Positions 13,020 through 25,027 of a stretch of DNA of 64,000 nucleotides are shown here, in pieces. The notes under the pieces are model-generated. The model did no database searches, was not told where the DNA came from, and saw only the letters and a program-made list of their open reading frames with translations. How positions within the stretch are numbered: the stretch's first letter is position 1; every line of letters starts with the position of its first letter. Where the stretch lies: the NCBI GenBank assembly GCA_038049695.1, contig CP142452.1:109198001-109262000 (forward strand). The letters are read 5' to 3'. The DNA is from Cinnamomum chago. Taxonomy: Eukaryota; Streptophyta; Magnoliopsida; Laurales; Lauraceae. The position numbers and the translations under genes are program-made.

Positions 13020-13970
13020 AATCAAAAATTGGGCCAAAAGTCCCGGGCTTACATGGCACCAATTAAAATGCTCATGGAGTATGTGCTAGAAGGAAACCAT
13101 CAAAGGAAAGACCATATCTGTAGCAGTGAAGCAAATGGATAAAATCAGCCTAAAGAATCATCAAATGAAGGATACAGTGAAAGAGATAAAAATAAAGGGG
13201 CATGGCCAACCCATTAGTGCGTGTTAATAATTAGATGAGCATGTCATTTACATAATTGAAATGCTGGTTTATCAATGTCACCATTTGTAGGTGTTCCTGT
13301 CAGTCACCATCATGCATCATGCCCTACCAGAGGAAGTGAAGCCAAAATCATATACACAATTAAAAAGGAAAAAAAAAAAAAAAGAGGGCACCTCCACTTT
13401 ATTTCATACAATGGAATCCAGATGACCGGTCGCTTTGCCTTCCCTTGCCTTTCCCTTGGGCCTCTGCTCTAGCTTTTCTTGTGTTTCATTCCTGTTCCCT
13501 TCAGATGGGATGGTAGGCATTAGTTCACAGGAGGACTGACGACATGACAAACCAATACCAAACCAATGAATCTGATCTGATGCTCTTGCTCCATGCTGCT
13601 CTTCTTTGGAGAGGAATTAATCGTATCCTAACCAGATCCTAGTCCTCACTCCTTGATAGTAATGTCTGATGCACCCACTCCATAGTCCATAGAACTGAGG
13701 CCAGTTCATGCTTGGGCGCCTTCCAGATTGGTGATCCTTGCCACCAAAGCTTAATACAGCAAGGGAAAGAAAAAGAACAAAGACTGCATGATTAGGATCA
13801 TCCATCCGGGAAGATAATCAAGCCATTGCTTAATCCATTAAAAGGCCCATCATAACATGTCCCAAGGCCCCAACAACACATAATGAGTGCATCAGGATGA
13901 AACACAAATGTGATGCATGAGGACCTTGCCATGCCTTCAATGCCCATGGTCAAATGGCCTTTTTACAACC

Positions 13971-16900
13971 TCATCTGGTTCTTAATTGATGCAGTCTATT
14001 GAACCAAATTGAGTGAAGAATCATATGAAATATGTCATACTTCACAGGCTTACTGTGCCAAAGGAAATGCTGTTGGACTTTCTTCACTCTCAGCTGCATG
14101 GTGAGATACCTCTCCTCAGGAATCGACAAGAGTATGTCCTTCAAAGAGGGAATGTCTTTCTCAGCAACAAACACAGAAAAGGTTTCCCAGTCCAAAACCT
14201 CAAAAAAAGGAGGCACATAATTGTCGGATATGATCACAGGCACACATTCATAGAAGATGGCCTCAACTACTCTAGGGCTGTGAACTTCGTAGCCTTTTGG
14301 ACAAATGCAGTACTTGCTGGTTTTCATGTGATGGATGTACGTCGTTTTACCATCAATTCCTTGAAACGTCGGGCCAAAGATTTTCATATTGGGATCTCTG
14401 TTTTCCCAGTACTGAAGTAAGATCGGCCGGATCTTCCCATGCATATTTCCAGCAAAGAAGGCCAGAATTGGCCTCTCAGAAGCCGGTTTACCTCCCAGAT
14501 TTTTGAGTGGGTTCTGCGATGAACGCACACTAGTTACCGGAAGAGAGACATCCTTTCCTAGTATGAAGCCTTTGGAAACATCAGCATTGCACAGTGCTCT
14601 TAGAGAAAGTCTCAGATCCTTCCTCGTTTCATATGGTGCCTAACAAAAGCATGGTTTTGTTAGAACTTGATTTAATTCACAAAAAATTGCCACATGTGAA
14701 CCTAATTCTAAGAAAACATGCTTATGATACCCTTTAATACTTAAAGATGACCAACCTAATTTGCCAAAGAAACCTAGCACGAATCAAGCAGTTGTAAGCA
14801 TGCTAGCCACATATGATCCTCAGTTCCATCAAAGGGAACCCATTTGGACATTTGAAATCTACGTGAGCATTTGGCTTGGGAGAAAGGAGGGAAAAATTAC
14901 CGACTTTTCTTCCAAACAAACAATCCACGTGGGCAGGTTCATGCATTTCTAACCTATTTTTTACCTAAGGGGAGAGGTGAGATAAATGGTGAGTGAATTA
15001 GAGTCATGGAATGAATGACCAACTTTCTATAGAAAATAGATCACCACCCTTCCCCTGCCTACAAATATCTCCACCCTTGACCCTTCACAATTCCCCCCCT
15101 TGTGACTCAAGCCTTCACCACTCTTTCCACAAAAACCAGGTGAGAAGGATACAAACTTGACCTGCATTTCTCTGACACAATTCCATCCAGAGGAACCCAT
15201 TAGAATATTCCAAAATTAAGCGGAACAACATGACCCTCACGAAAAAATCAAAATTATATATTGAATAATACTAGCATATTTACTTGTTGAGTATATGATT
15301 ATGATTAGAAGAATCAATTAAATCATAACTTGGATGGCCATGATCTAGGGTTGAAAATGTCCACAATTCTTGAGCTTTAGTCAACCAATTGTCTAGAGCT
15401 CAATCTCTCTATTACTATAGGTCTATAGAAAAAATGCTAAGCTTGATGGAACCTTTGGGCATGTTATGAGTCCAGAAAGAGAAGCCCTAAGCACCTCTAT
15501 GTATAGCCACAATATGAGCCTGCCAAACTTGTTGTAGGGGCCCTCAAGGCCCGGGTAATCCGTGTGAACCCACTCAGCCAATGGTCATATGCCCACTCCA
15601 TCAAATACCTTAAGGATATCCATAACATCCTGAGGCCTTGATTATGTAGGGTCTTAGTTTGGTGATCCATAGTTTATACCATAATGTGACAAATGGTGCA
15701 ATCCTAATTCCTAAACATTCAATTCACAGCCTGTAGAGAATGCTAAGAAAGATACATAGGAGCAACCAACACCCAACAGGAAGAAAAAAGGCCAAATATT
15801 GGAATGCTAGGGTCTTTCAGTACGGGTGCATGAAATACATGACCAAACCAGAAAACAGTACAAAGTCAAGGCCCAAAGACGTGTGTGTGTCTATATATAT
15901 TGCTGATACTTTTAACTTGAAGGCCCAGGGATCGATCCATTGGCATCTATGTGATACTAAGGAGCCAACACCACTCAACCATGAGTGTGTTGGCATTTTT
16001 CTCTTTTTTTTTCCTATTATGTAATTGGGCTTTTTATGATCTGTGTCTTTGTTGTGTGGTTTTGTTTTAGGTGTAGTTCTCTTATACCCTGCTTTTAAGT
16101 TCCTCTTGTTTGCTCCCTTTTGTGCTTTGTATTGTTTCTTCTTGAATAAAATTTACTAGTAACCAATAAAAAAAAAGGAAAGAGTTGTACCCAGTCATGG
16201 CAAGCTGCAAGGAAATGATCTGCACCATTGGTTCTGTTCCAGAAAGGATATTTTACTGCAATCTTGTCAATGTATGTCTTTAAGAATTCTACCAGCTTAC
16301 GCCTGTCGCGTGATTCTGGTGTAATCATGACAGTCCGAAGAACACGTGAACTGAAAGGCAAGTAAAACAGATGGGCTTTTCGTGGGTGCTTGACAACAAA
16401 TTGTTTGTTTCCCTCCATCAGTTTCATGAACCATCCCTCTGAGGCATAAATTCCTCTGAGAAATGGCGTGTGGAATATGGGCTTTTCTCCTTCCCTATAG
16501 ACATAGACTTTGAGTTTACGTTCCATCAACTCATAGCTCCTGTAAGGGTGATGACACAAAATATTCAAAAGTAAATGTTGGGTAGAAAAGCAAATAAGCA
16601 ATCTTAACAAATCAATATCATTGTTTCTAGCTGGTGAACTGCATGTCTCTATTGAGTATTGACTAATAGAAGCACTGAACAAAATAAGGAAAGATGTCTA
16701 GAGATATGACCACTGTTTTTAATTTCTATTTTGGCAACAGAACAATTCACCTACACATGATAAGGACTTGCACAATTCAAATGATGCAGCCGTAATTCCC
16801 ACATGATGTTAAAGAACTGTAGATCTGATATTTCACTAACATCTGAGCTCTATAAGATCCTTAAAAAATTCCAAAAGAAATCCAGAATAATTTCTTCTAC

Positions 16901-17403
16901 CAGTGATTGCCTTTAGAAATCATCTCAGATCAATCACAGTTCGCACTACAGTTGAATGGTGATCACAAACAATCAAGGAAAGACAAGTAGAGAAAATATG
17001 AATGGAACTGGAAATTACCATCAGAACTCATGCTCCGATGCCATGTGAAATTAAAAGCTGAACTCAAAAGTCTCAAACTAAGAAAGCTACAAAACTTAAA
17101 ACAGAGGAAGAAAGAGAACAACGAAAAGATTTTTGCTGGAAGATTGTGCATTCTCAGAAAGAGATTGGGCATTATAATGTCAAAATAACATCAGACTTGT
17201 CTAACAATCAGAGATTTTTAGCTTCTCACAGACTTATCAGATTCCAAAAAAAGAATGAGAATGCCTAAGTTAATAGTGAGATTAAGGTGATAATTTAAAT
17301 GACACTAGGCAGAAAATCCTCCAACTTGATGACAACCGTCAAGCGTCAACGAAACACTACTGCCAATTCTTTCTTCTGGTACCAGTTCATAAAGAAAGCT
17401 TCT

Positions 17404-17442
<39 letters not shown>

Positions 17443-19266
17443 CATAAAGAAAGCCCATCCAAAGCATCCACAAAACATCTAGAGCATTGGCAGTTTACAT
17501 TTTGACAAACACAAATAAATTGCAGGACATTAACTTGAATTAACCAAAATGAAAATTCAATAGGGATCTCTAGGGAATCTACTATCTTATTCTAGGAAAA
17601 ACAAAGTCATATGAAACATTACAAAGGCACAAAGACAGTTTGACAAATGCTTCTTAAATTTGAATATGGGAATACTGTCATTCAAAACTGTGAAGCAGAT
17701 GCACATTAACATAAACTCTTAATGGGATTAGAAGTTAAATGAAAAATCAATTACATCTGACTTACTTATTAGACACTACATTTATGTGAAACAAATATGT
17801 ATGAGACCCACATAATTCAAGTGCTGAGAGCTACAGCTATTTGTCCAACCTATGATTATGATTCCCTACCAGTGGGATATTTTGGGGGTAATGGGGTGCA
17901 ACTTACAACCCATCCATGGAAGCCTCAGAAGTTGAATAGAAGAGGTCTTTCAGATGTGTGCCATGCAACGGATAAAATGTTCTTGGTAACTAACTTAAAA
18001 ATATGCATCAAATACCACATACCTTTGCATGACTAAATAAAATGATTCCAGACAGTAACATGTTGATCATTTGCATAATTATAGTCTTACCTTTTAAACT
18101 CGGAAACATTTCGGAAAACAGGACTGTAAAGCTCACGACTGTTTTTCACAACAGGAGCATTCTCAATCTGCACCTTTGCTGACAAAAGTTCCCTGTCGCT
18201 AGTAGAAGACCATCGCGGTTTCTACAACAGACAGAAAAGGATTAAAAAGGCAGTGGTCAGAACAAATCTTAATAGAACAACTTTACTCCAAATGCAAGTA
18301 GACCAAAACCTAAAGGGTTCAATTTCCCACCACTGAACGGGGAGAAATGCGGTTCCGTTGCAACAAGCGGTTCATCTCTGCTATCAATGTTGGTGGTTTT
18401 CCTCTCTTCAGTAATATTGGCATTCTAGCTACTGATGAATGATCTCTCAAAGTGATGGCCGGAACATTTCGCACTATGCTTGTATTTTCACCCTTTATAA
18501 ACGTTTTCTCTGCTTGTTTTCCTGTAGAAGATGTGTTCAACACACCAGATGCTTCATGAACTATAGAACTCATAATTGATTTTCCAATCACTCTTCCATT
18601 CAAATCAGAAATCTTGGCTGATGTCCCTGGTGTGAATGCAAGACCATTGTCTGAGCCACCAACCTCCTCTAAAGACAAAACAGGACCCAAATTCCTAACA
18701 TCGTTAAAGGAGAAATTATCACCTGGTTTTCCAATGTTCTCTGATGGAACCTCTTTTGCTGTCTCTTTGGCCCTTTCTAATGAAGAACTATTACCAGAAT
18801 ATCCAAACTTCTCTGATGGGAAATCATTGTCTGGGTCAACAACTTTCTTAGGTAAAAGTTCATCATCTGAGTCTCCATCCTCATCTAGTGCAAGATCGTG
18901 ATCAGGGTCTCTATCCCTCTCCAATGCAAAATTCTCTTCTGGGTCATTTTCATTCATTTCACTATCATGCTTAGCTTCAACCCCAAAATCAGAAGCCTCA
19001 GTTTTTATCACCACTCCAGGAACAACTGATGAGTCTGGAAGCCATGCAGGCTCATGGGAAGAATTCCCATTCTCAAGATTTCTTTTTACTAGTTTTTGAA
19101 CCCTAACAGCAGGAGGCAAAGATGACAATACATTTCCAGAGGGAAGAGCAAGTGACTGAAATACTAAAATAGCAATGGCAATTAACCCCATCACCATAAC
19201 CAATCTCCTAGATTCCATCTTACAAACCTGTCTACATCGACCAGCAAATTCCATACTATTAATCAT
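13971..19266 (-). CDS. GT47 exostosin-family glycosyltransferase, tandem copy 2, intact
   Basis: Four exons read through without a stop: exon 1 18331-19266, exon 2 18091-18221, exon 3 16191-16539, exon 4 13971-14639, giving 694 aa. All splice sites are GT-AG. Exon 1 could end three bases earlier at another GT, but the chosen donor is the one also kept in copy 1. The second ATG (19254, MEFAGRC) fits the family start as well. Residues 21-39 form a type II membrane anchor. Then comes a long low-complexity acidic stem (about 80-150, rich in D and E), then the exostosin domain from about residue 313: KPRWSS, RSYELMERKLKVYVYREGEKP, ASEGWFMKLME, ACHDW, LAFFAGNMHGKIRP, SKYCICPKGY, SPRVVEAIFYECVPVIISDNY. 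Family members are Golgi enzymes of cell-wall glycan synthesis. The acceptor sugar cannot be read from the sequence. Subgroup resemblance is to probable glycosyltransferases such as At4g32790/At5g11610. Confidence 0.93.
15901..15994 (-). repeat. tRNA-like SINE head, copy in intron 3 of GT47 copy 2
   Basis: On the minus strand the segment starts CCAACACACTCATGGTTGAG and contains TGGTTGAGTGG, which fits a pol III A box. A GGGATCGATCC-like element about 60 bases later fits a B box loosely. Related copies occur at 36561-36664 and 51301-51387, all on the minus strand. The homologous intron of GT47 copy 1 lacks it, so the insertion is younger than the gene duplication. Confidence 0.5.
17400..17439. 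mobile_element. Poly(T) insertion with 15-bp target duplication
   Basis: A 40-base block, TTCTTC followed by about 32 T and a final AT, is flanked by perfect direct repeats GTTCATAAAGAAAGC at 17385-17399 and 17440-17454. The homologous site in GT47 copy 1 (about 6340-6352) has the target sequence once and no insert. It looks like a target-primed insertion of little more than a poly(A) tail in minus orientation, inside intron 2. Confidence 0.8.
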
Positions 19267-19308
19267 AAACCTAACAACTCATAATCTGAGGAATCGCCCA
19301 GACAGCAG

Positions 19309-19348
19309 AAAGAAGAAGAAGAAGAAGAAGAAGAAGAAGAAGAAGAAC
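19309..19348. repeat. (GAA)n tract in the 5'UTR of GT47 copy 2
   Basis: About thirteen GAA triplets on the plus strand read as (TTC)n in the mRNA, ending roughly 45 bases before the first ATG. Copy 1 has only a short A run here. Pyrimidine-rich 5' leaders are common in plant genes. The length is likely polymorphic. Confidence 0.85.
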
Positions 19349-19613
19349 TTGTGGCCCACCTGAAATTTAAAACATGTGATGGGGATCACAGATTCTATTC
19401 ATACAACCATTACAGAAAGCATTTACAACAGAAATTGCAAGGAAAAAACCCAAACCCATAAGCCTAATAAGAGGTACCTAAAGGGGGAAGAAATGAATGT
19501 AGAAAAAGGCAACAATTTAGAGAGAGAAAGAGACCTCAAGTTTGGTAAAAGAATATCTTTAGCAATGTCACTGTTTCAATTACCAGACTATGTTTCCAAG
19601 AAACGATTTTTGG

Positions 19614-19618
<5 letters not shown>

Positions 19619-19654
<36 letters not shown>
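19619..19654. repeat. (TC)n tract in the promoter/5' region of GT47 copy 2
   Basis: About 17 TC repeats on the plus strand lie roughly 355-390 bases upstream of the copy 2 start codon and read (GA)n in the direction of transcription. GA tracts in plant promoters can recruit BBR/BPC factors. Here that is only a possibility. The homologous 5' flank of copy 1 (about 8470-8510) has only a few TC units. Confidence 0.8.
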
Positions 19655-19658
<4 letters not shown>

Positions 19659-19659
19659 C

Positions 19660-21918
19660 ATAAAATTCTCCAGCAGCATGGAGAAGAAAAAAACTGAACA
19701 AGATACGTGGCAAGTGGCATGAGGCTTTGGCTTTGAAGTAGAAAAATCGGTCAGAGTCCGAAATCTCGCTCGAGTTTTGGAAAATCAAAGCTTATATAAC
19801 TTTCAGGTTTTTAATTACATAATTGAAACTCATCTTACCAAATTAGACCAGCTTAAATCTTATTTAGTATCTACGAATGAGTTTATCAAAAGAGCTGCAA
19901 TAATTAAATGTGGGCCCATGTAAGCCCCGTCTCATAATGTTATTTGTGGAGAATAAATTGGACACCTCCCTAAAATGACGTTTTTCTGTCCACGTTCATC
20001 ACATGCAAGTTTTGAATGGATGGTCAAAATAAATATTAGTGAAAAATAAATAAAATAGCGCACATATAGTTAAGTTCCTCAATTAGTAATGATTGGAAGC
20101 CATAAAAAATCAAAAGTTGGAGTGTGGTTCATTTGGGCCAAACTTTGATCATTGCAGCTGCTTTAACTTGTCACCATCTCCAATTTTATACTTATTAGAC
20201 GCCATTGAATTGAGTCTCCAAAAAAGCTTATAACAAGTAACACTAAGCCCACTCCTAATCCACCTCGAGCCTTTCCATTCTCTCATAATTGAGATGCACT
20301 TAGGCGAGATTGAGACTGTCGGAGTGGCGCGCAAACGTTATAAATTAAGCTTTCAAGACATTGGCCAAAATTAAGCAACTCGATTTATTTGCTAAACCCA
20401 CCTTGCATTTTGCTGTAAATCGTAAGTTCGATGGTCCATCCAGTTGTTTAATGTTTTCGGCAGTCTCCATCAGTGCAAGGATGCTATAAAATTAAGCCTA
20501 TGCTGGAAATTTAACACAAGGAGCAGTGTGACAAGTTCGTTTTATCCTCTTCCACAAATAACAATGAACTTATATTTTCCAGGATTTCACATTTTATCTC
20601 CAGAAGATGAAATTGTCACAAAGAGTCACTCGAAAATCAGAATATGGTGGAAAGTCAGGATAACCTAAAAAAATGACACTATTTTCACTTTTTTTTTCTT
20701 CAGTTTTTTCTGTTTTTCCCCAACAGTGAGGACTCACGTTAACTCACCCACCCATATTCCTTTAGCAGCTGAGCTACATCTCGAGGACCAGACAATGTTT
20801 AACATTTACGATTTACCTATAATTGTTTAAAATAAGTTTTCCTTTCCATGAGGAAAATTCCCAAATTAGAAAAAATCCCAACATTTTTTGGGACGGTAAT
20901 TTTCTGAGAAGGATGTTTGTGGCAGTGATTCCATCCTCCCGTGCTGCTTTCACAGTGCTTGCCTGCTTGGTCATATGTATTTTTAACCGTGATCTCATGG
21001 ATCATGTGCAAAACCATTAAGCTCTTTCCTTCAAGATAAAAGCCTTTTTTTTTATCTTGATGAGAGAGATTGACAAAGCTATTTAAAATGTGAAAGTTTG
21101 CAATTTGGTGGCGAGATGATACCACAAGTTATATGGATGATCAACTTCTCATCAAGGTAAACCTCTTGGATCAAACAAAGCCTTGTGGTAATTTAACTGA
21201 TGCAAAGACAGATACCATATCAAACAGAAATCTAGCTATCAATCTGATGTGATGTCAAACTACAGAACAACAAAACACCCGGATCCCACAAACGGCCAGA
21301 CGACGATGCCTTCTGCATAAAAAAAAATGTAAAGTTCTCCCAAAAAATGGGTAGTCCACAGGAAGGGTAGCCCAAGGATGAATGCCTGTCCCAAAAGGAT
21401 GCCATGAATTGCATGGTCCCACCTGTACGACCAACAATAATTCCTCTCACGGAAAGACAAGATGATTGCACAGATGAGAACTAAAAAATGGCACTACTTT
21501 ATCAATTTTGAAATTTACTTATCTGCAGAGGAACAAATAATGAAATAATAATAATAAAAAGATGATGATTCCAAAATGTTCTACACAACAAAATGTACCG
21601 ACACATTAAATAAAAGATACAACACGACCTATTGACCATTTTCCTGTTTCCCTTTTCATTGTCTTTTTTTTTTCCTTTTGGTGCCTCCACTTTCCCCCTC
21701 ATGGTTTCTGCATCTATCGAAGAGAGAACTAAAAGTGAGTGCAAATCACAAAATCATTAGTCACAAAGCATGATTCTCATTATTGCCAAACGAAATATCT
21801 ATGCAGTTCCACTAGAAGACTGACCAGCTTTAATCTGTCAAGTGATACAACTTAATTTGCCAGCTGAGCCATTGGACTTGCCTTCATTAAAAGACACTGG
21901 ACGTGAAGCTTTCAAACT
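19660..21918. other. Spacer between GT47 copy 2 and MTV1
   Basis: No protein-coding frame with family features was seen on either strand. The last few hundred bases before 21919 should be the MTV1 3'UTR. The rest is AT-rich unique-looking sequence without a recognisable element. Confidence 0.5.
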
Positions 21919-24900
21919 TCAAACGACTCGCTTCATATCACGAGCAGCTGACAAATGATCCTGCAAAATAGATGCCATTTAAAATTAGTACATCGCGAAG
22001 AAACTTGCACTTGCCATACAATATCATATTTCAAGAATAAATTAAGACCCGTCCTGTGCTTGGTCTGCTAGTTTAGTTTCAACCATATTGCAAGCTTCAA
22101 CACAGAAATTCAAAAAGTGAACAAGAAGGCACTTGACCCTACCGATATAAAATCAAAAGCTTTTGTTTCCTCTTTCTTTGAGGTGTTTGCAGCTGTACTA
22201 ATACTTGTAATGGGATTATTTGTCAGTTGAAAAATGTCGGGGAAGGCTGAGTTTCCTCCTTCCACACCAATACCAGCAGCATGACCAAGTCCAGAGTTTC
22301 CTGAAGCCCCAAGATTTCCAAGGTGTTGAAAATTCATTGTAGCCAGCAGCTGCTGCTGGGCAATAAGACTCGCCATTGCACTGTAATTAATGGGCTGGGA
22401 AGATAGCCCTTGGTTGAACATGAAATTAGGAGGGATGCTGTATTGAATAGGGCCCAAGGGAAACAAAGAAGTGGGGTTTGAGGGGCTCACACCACCAACA
22501 GTTGGAGAATGGAATACACTATTTAGAACTTCATTTTGTGCAGGGTTACTGGATTGATTGCTTAAATCTGAGAAGGTGATTTCAGAGAAGGGCCCGCCAA
22601 TATTTCCAGGTTGCTTTCTTTGCTCAGGTGCCATTACATTGATAGAAAGATCTGCCATCAAATCATTCACATCTCTCTTATGGTTGGTTGTTTCCTGCGT
22701 TGGTTGCATAGGATAGGAACTGAAAACATCAAATAGTTCAGGCCCGCATTTGTTCGTTTGCGTATTGAGGTCAATACTGGCCTGCTTGTCATCAACAGTC
22801 AATCCTGAAAAGATGTCATCAGAATGCCCTTTATCATCAATAGTGTGAAACGATACATCAGAAAATGGGTCATCTTCCTTTTTGCTTGGGGTAGTGCTGC
22901 CTCCAAAGAGGTCATCAACAACAGGACTTGCAGCTGTTGGATTGGGAGTGCTCTGGTCCATTTGCTTTTGGGTCGAATCTTCATTCCCATAATCATCTTG
23001 ATAGTTGGTGTCTATCAAGTCAGGCATCTGAACAACATCTGTCTGAGCTTTAGCAGTAGATGGCTTCCCTGCAAGAGTATTTGCTCCAGCAATCCTCTCT
23101 CCATCCAAAAGGCTCAAGACCTATTCATTGCATCAAACAATAATGGAATACATAGTTGACTGAGGAAGTTCAGATACAGTTTTGAGTTCCTTGATCTTTA
23201 GCCTCTTTGAATTATGGATAACCACTCAGCATAATAAAAAACCAAGAAAAAAAAAATCTCTGAAAGTCAATTTCCTCATTATGTGAAGCTTACAAGTGGT
23301 TTAACCAGAAATTATAAGATGGCTAAAAGTAAAGTACACAACTCAATAATCATTTAAGAAGAAGAATAATTTAGTGCTTGGTCATGTCAAAACTCCTTGA
23401 AACATGGTCTATGAAAGAAACAGCTTTCTGTGTTGGAGGTTCAAATCTTTCACACTCTCACCCGAGTGCTAGGAATCGACCCCCGGCACTGGCAGAGCAC
23501 AGTCCCCAGCAGTATCCTGTGGCAGAGTACAGGAGGACTATGATGCCCATATACGAGATGGATATGGCAGGGGCACACCATGGAAACAGCAGGGACATGG
23601 ATTTTACATATAAAAAGTTTAAGTATTAGATACGATATGACATAATATGTTGGTTATTTTGAAGTATCCAGGTACCATAGCAGGAGAAGCACACCCGGAC
23701 AGAGCACCAGCAAAAGGCAAAGCATGCAGCATCCCACGTATGATCCCTTGGATGATATATTAGGCCAGTTCTAGGAGTATGTAGCTTACCATTTCTCCCA
23801 TGTAATACACCTAAATCTCTTCAACTTAATATTCTTCATAAAAGTTTCATCCTAAGAGAATGGCTGACCAACCTTCTACAACTTAAACGTACACAACTAT
23901 GATAATGTGACTGTAAGAAGCCATCTTGGCCACCGTCGACCAAAGGAATGTAGGGGTAAGAGCGTCTCTGCTTTGTTAACGGATTCTAATAGTTGTAGAT
24001 CCTAAGGCCTCAAAATCGGTTGTAGAGAAAGGTAAATAAAGTAGAAGGTGTCTCAATCCAACAATGAATGCAACTCCAATCAGGATCCAAGTTGGGCCAA
24101 TGGGGGGATAGCAGGTGAGTGAGAAGGAGATGATATGGGTAGAGGCATAGCTCCATAGCTGAAAGGAACATTTTCCTTGGTAAATTATGGTTTACTCTCA
24201 TCCATTTTTATCTTAATACACAATACTCAACAAGGAACATCCAAAGTAATCAACATGCCAAAAACCCACAAGAAGCCAGCAGATATAATATTGGACAGAA
24301 GAATCCTAGAATACTTCACCACTGAATGCACCCTGAAGAAGGTGTTGAATAGGCTTTCCAACCACAACAAATCCAACAAAAGTAAGGACAATTGGTACCT
24401 TGTTTGCCTTTTCCCTTAGAGAAGATTGAGGAGACTCAGAACATTTGATAATGACATCTATGTTTTCGCTGAAAAAAGATGCAATGGTAGAAAAAATTGC
24501 ATCATCTTTTTTCCTCAAAATTGACTCGAGAACACACACAGCTTTCATGCGGACCTGGAAAATACATAGCCCAAAAAAATAAAAAAATCCTTAGAACACC
24601 ACTGAAGATGGAATGCAAGAATTAACATGTAGCCATAATGTCATTTTCTTCATTGTTATATTCACAACTGAACGCTGGTCATTGCCAAACTGGAATTTAT
24701 TGAAGAAATATATGAAAATATAGCATAGCAGAACCAAGAGGCATTATTCTAAAACAGAAGGTAGCAATGAGAGCAACACAAATATCTAGCTACAAGAGTT
24801 TTTTTTCCCCCTTGAATGGCACACTACAAGAGATTGTGGCATTTCTACTCTCTGACCTCAGAGAAAGCAAGCGTTCTAGGCTCATCTGTTAAGGCTGTTG

Positions 24901-24988
24901 GTTTGTACTAAAATTTAATATTCTTTGTGGATGCACTTTTTCCATTCTTGGTTATTTAATAAAGATCTCAGATTACCATTTGAAATTT

Positions 24989-25027
<39 letters not shown>

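Noticed and set aside
12224-13021. Long open frames rich in S, P and R/E/G on both strands
   Set aside because: They are the CT/GA-rich arms of the foldback element. The same low-complexity text appears in several frames and in inverse.
23378-23760. Segment with GGAGGTTCAAATC text resembling a tRNA T arm
   Set aside because: No cloverleaf can be formed around it and no second half is present. It may be a piece of an old repeat.
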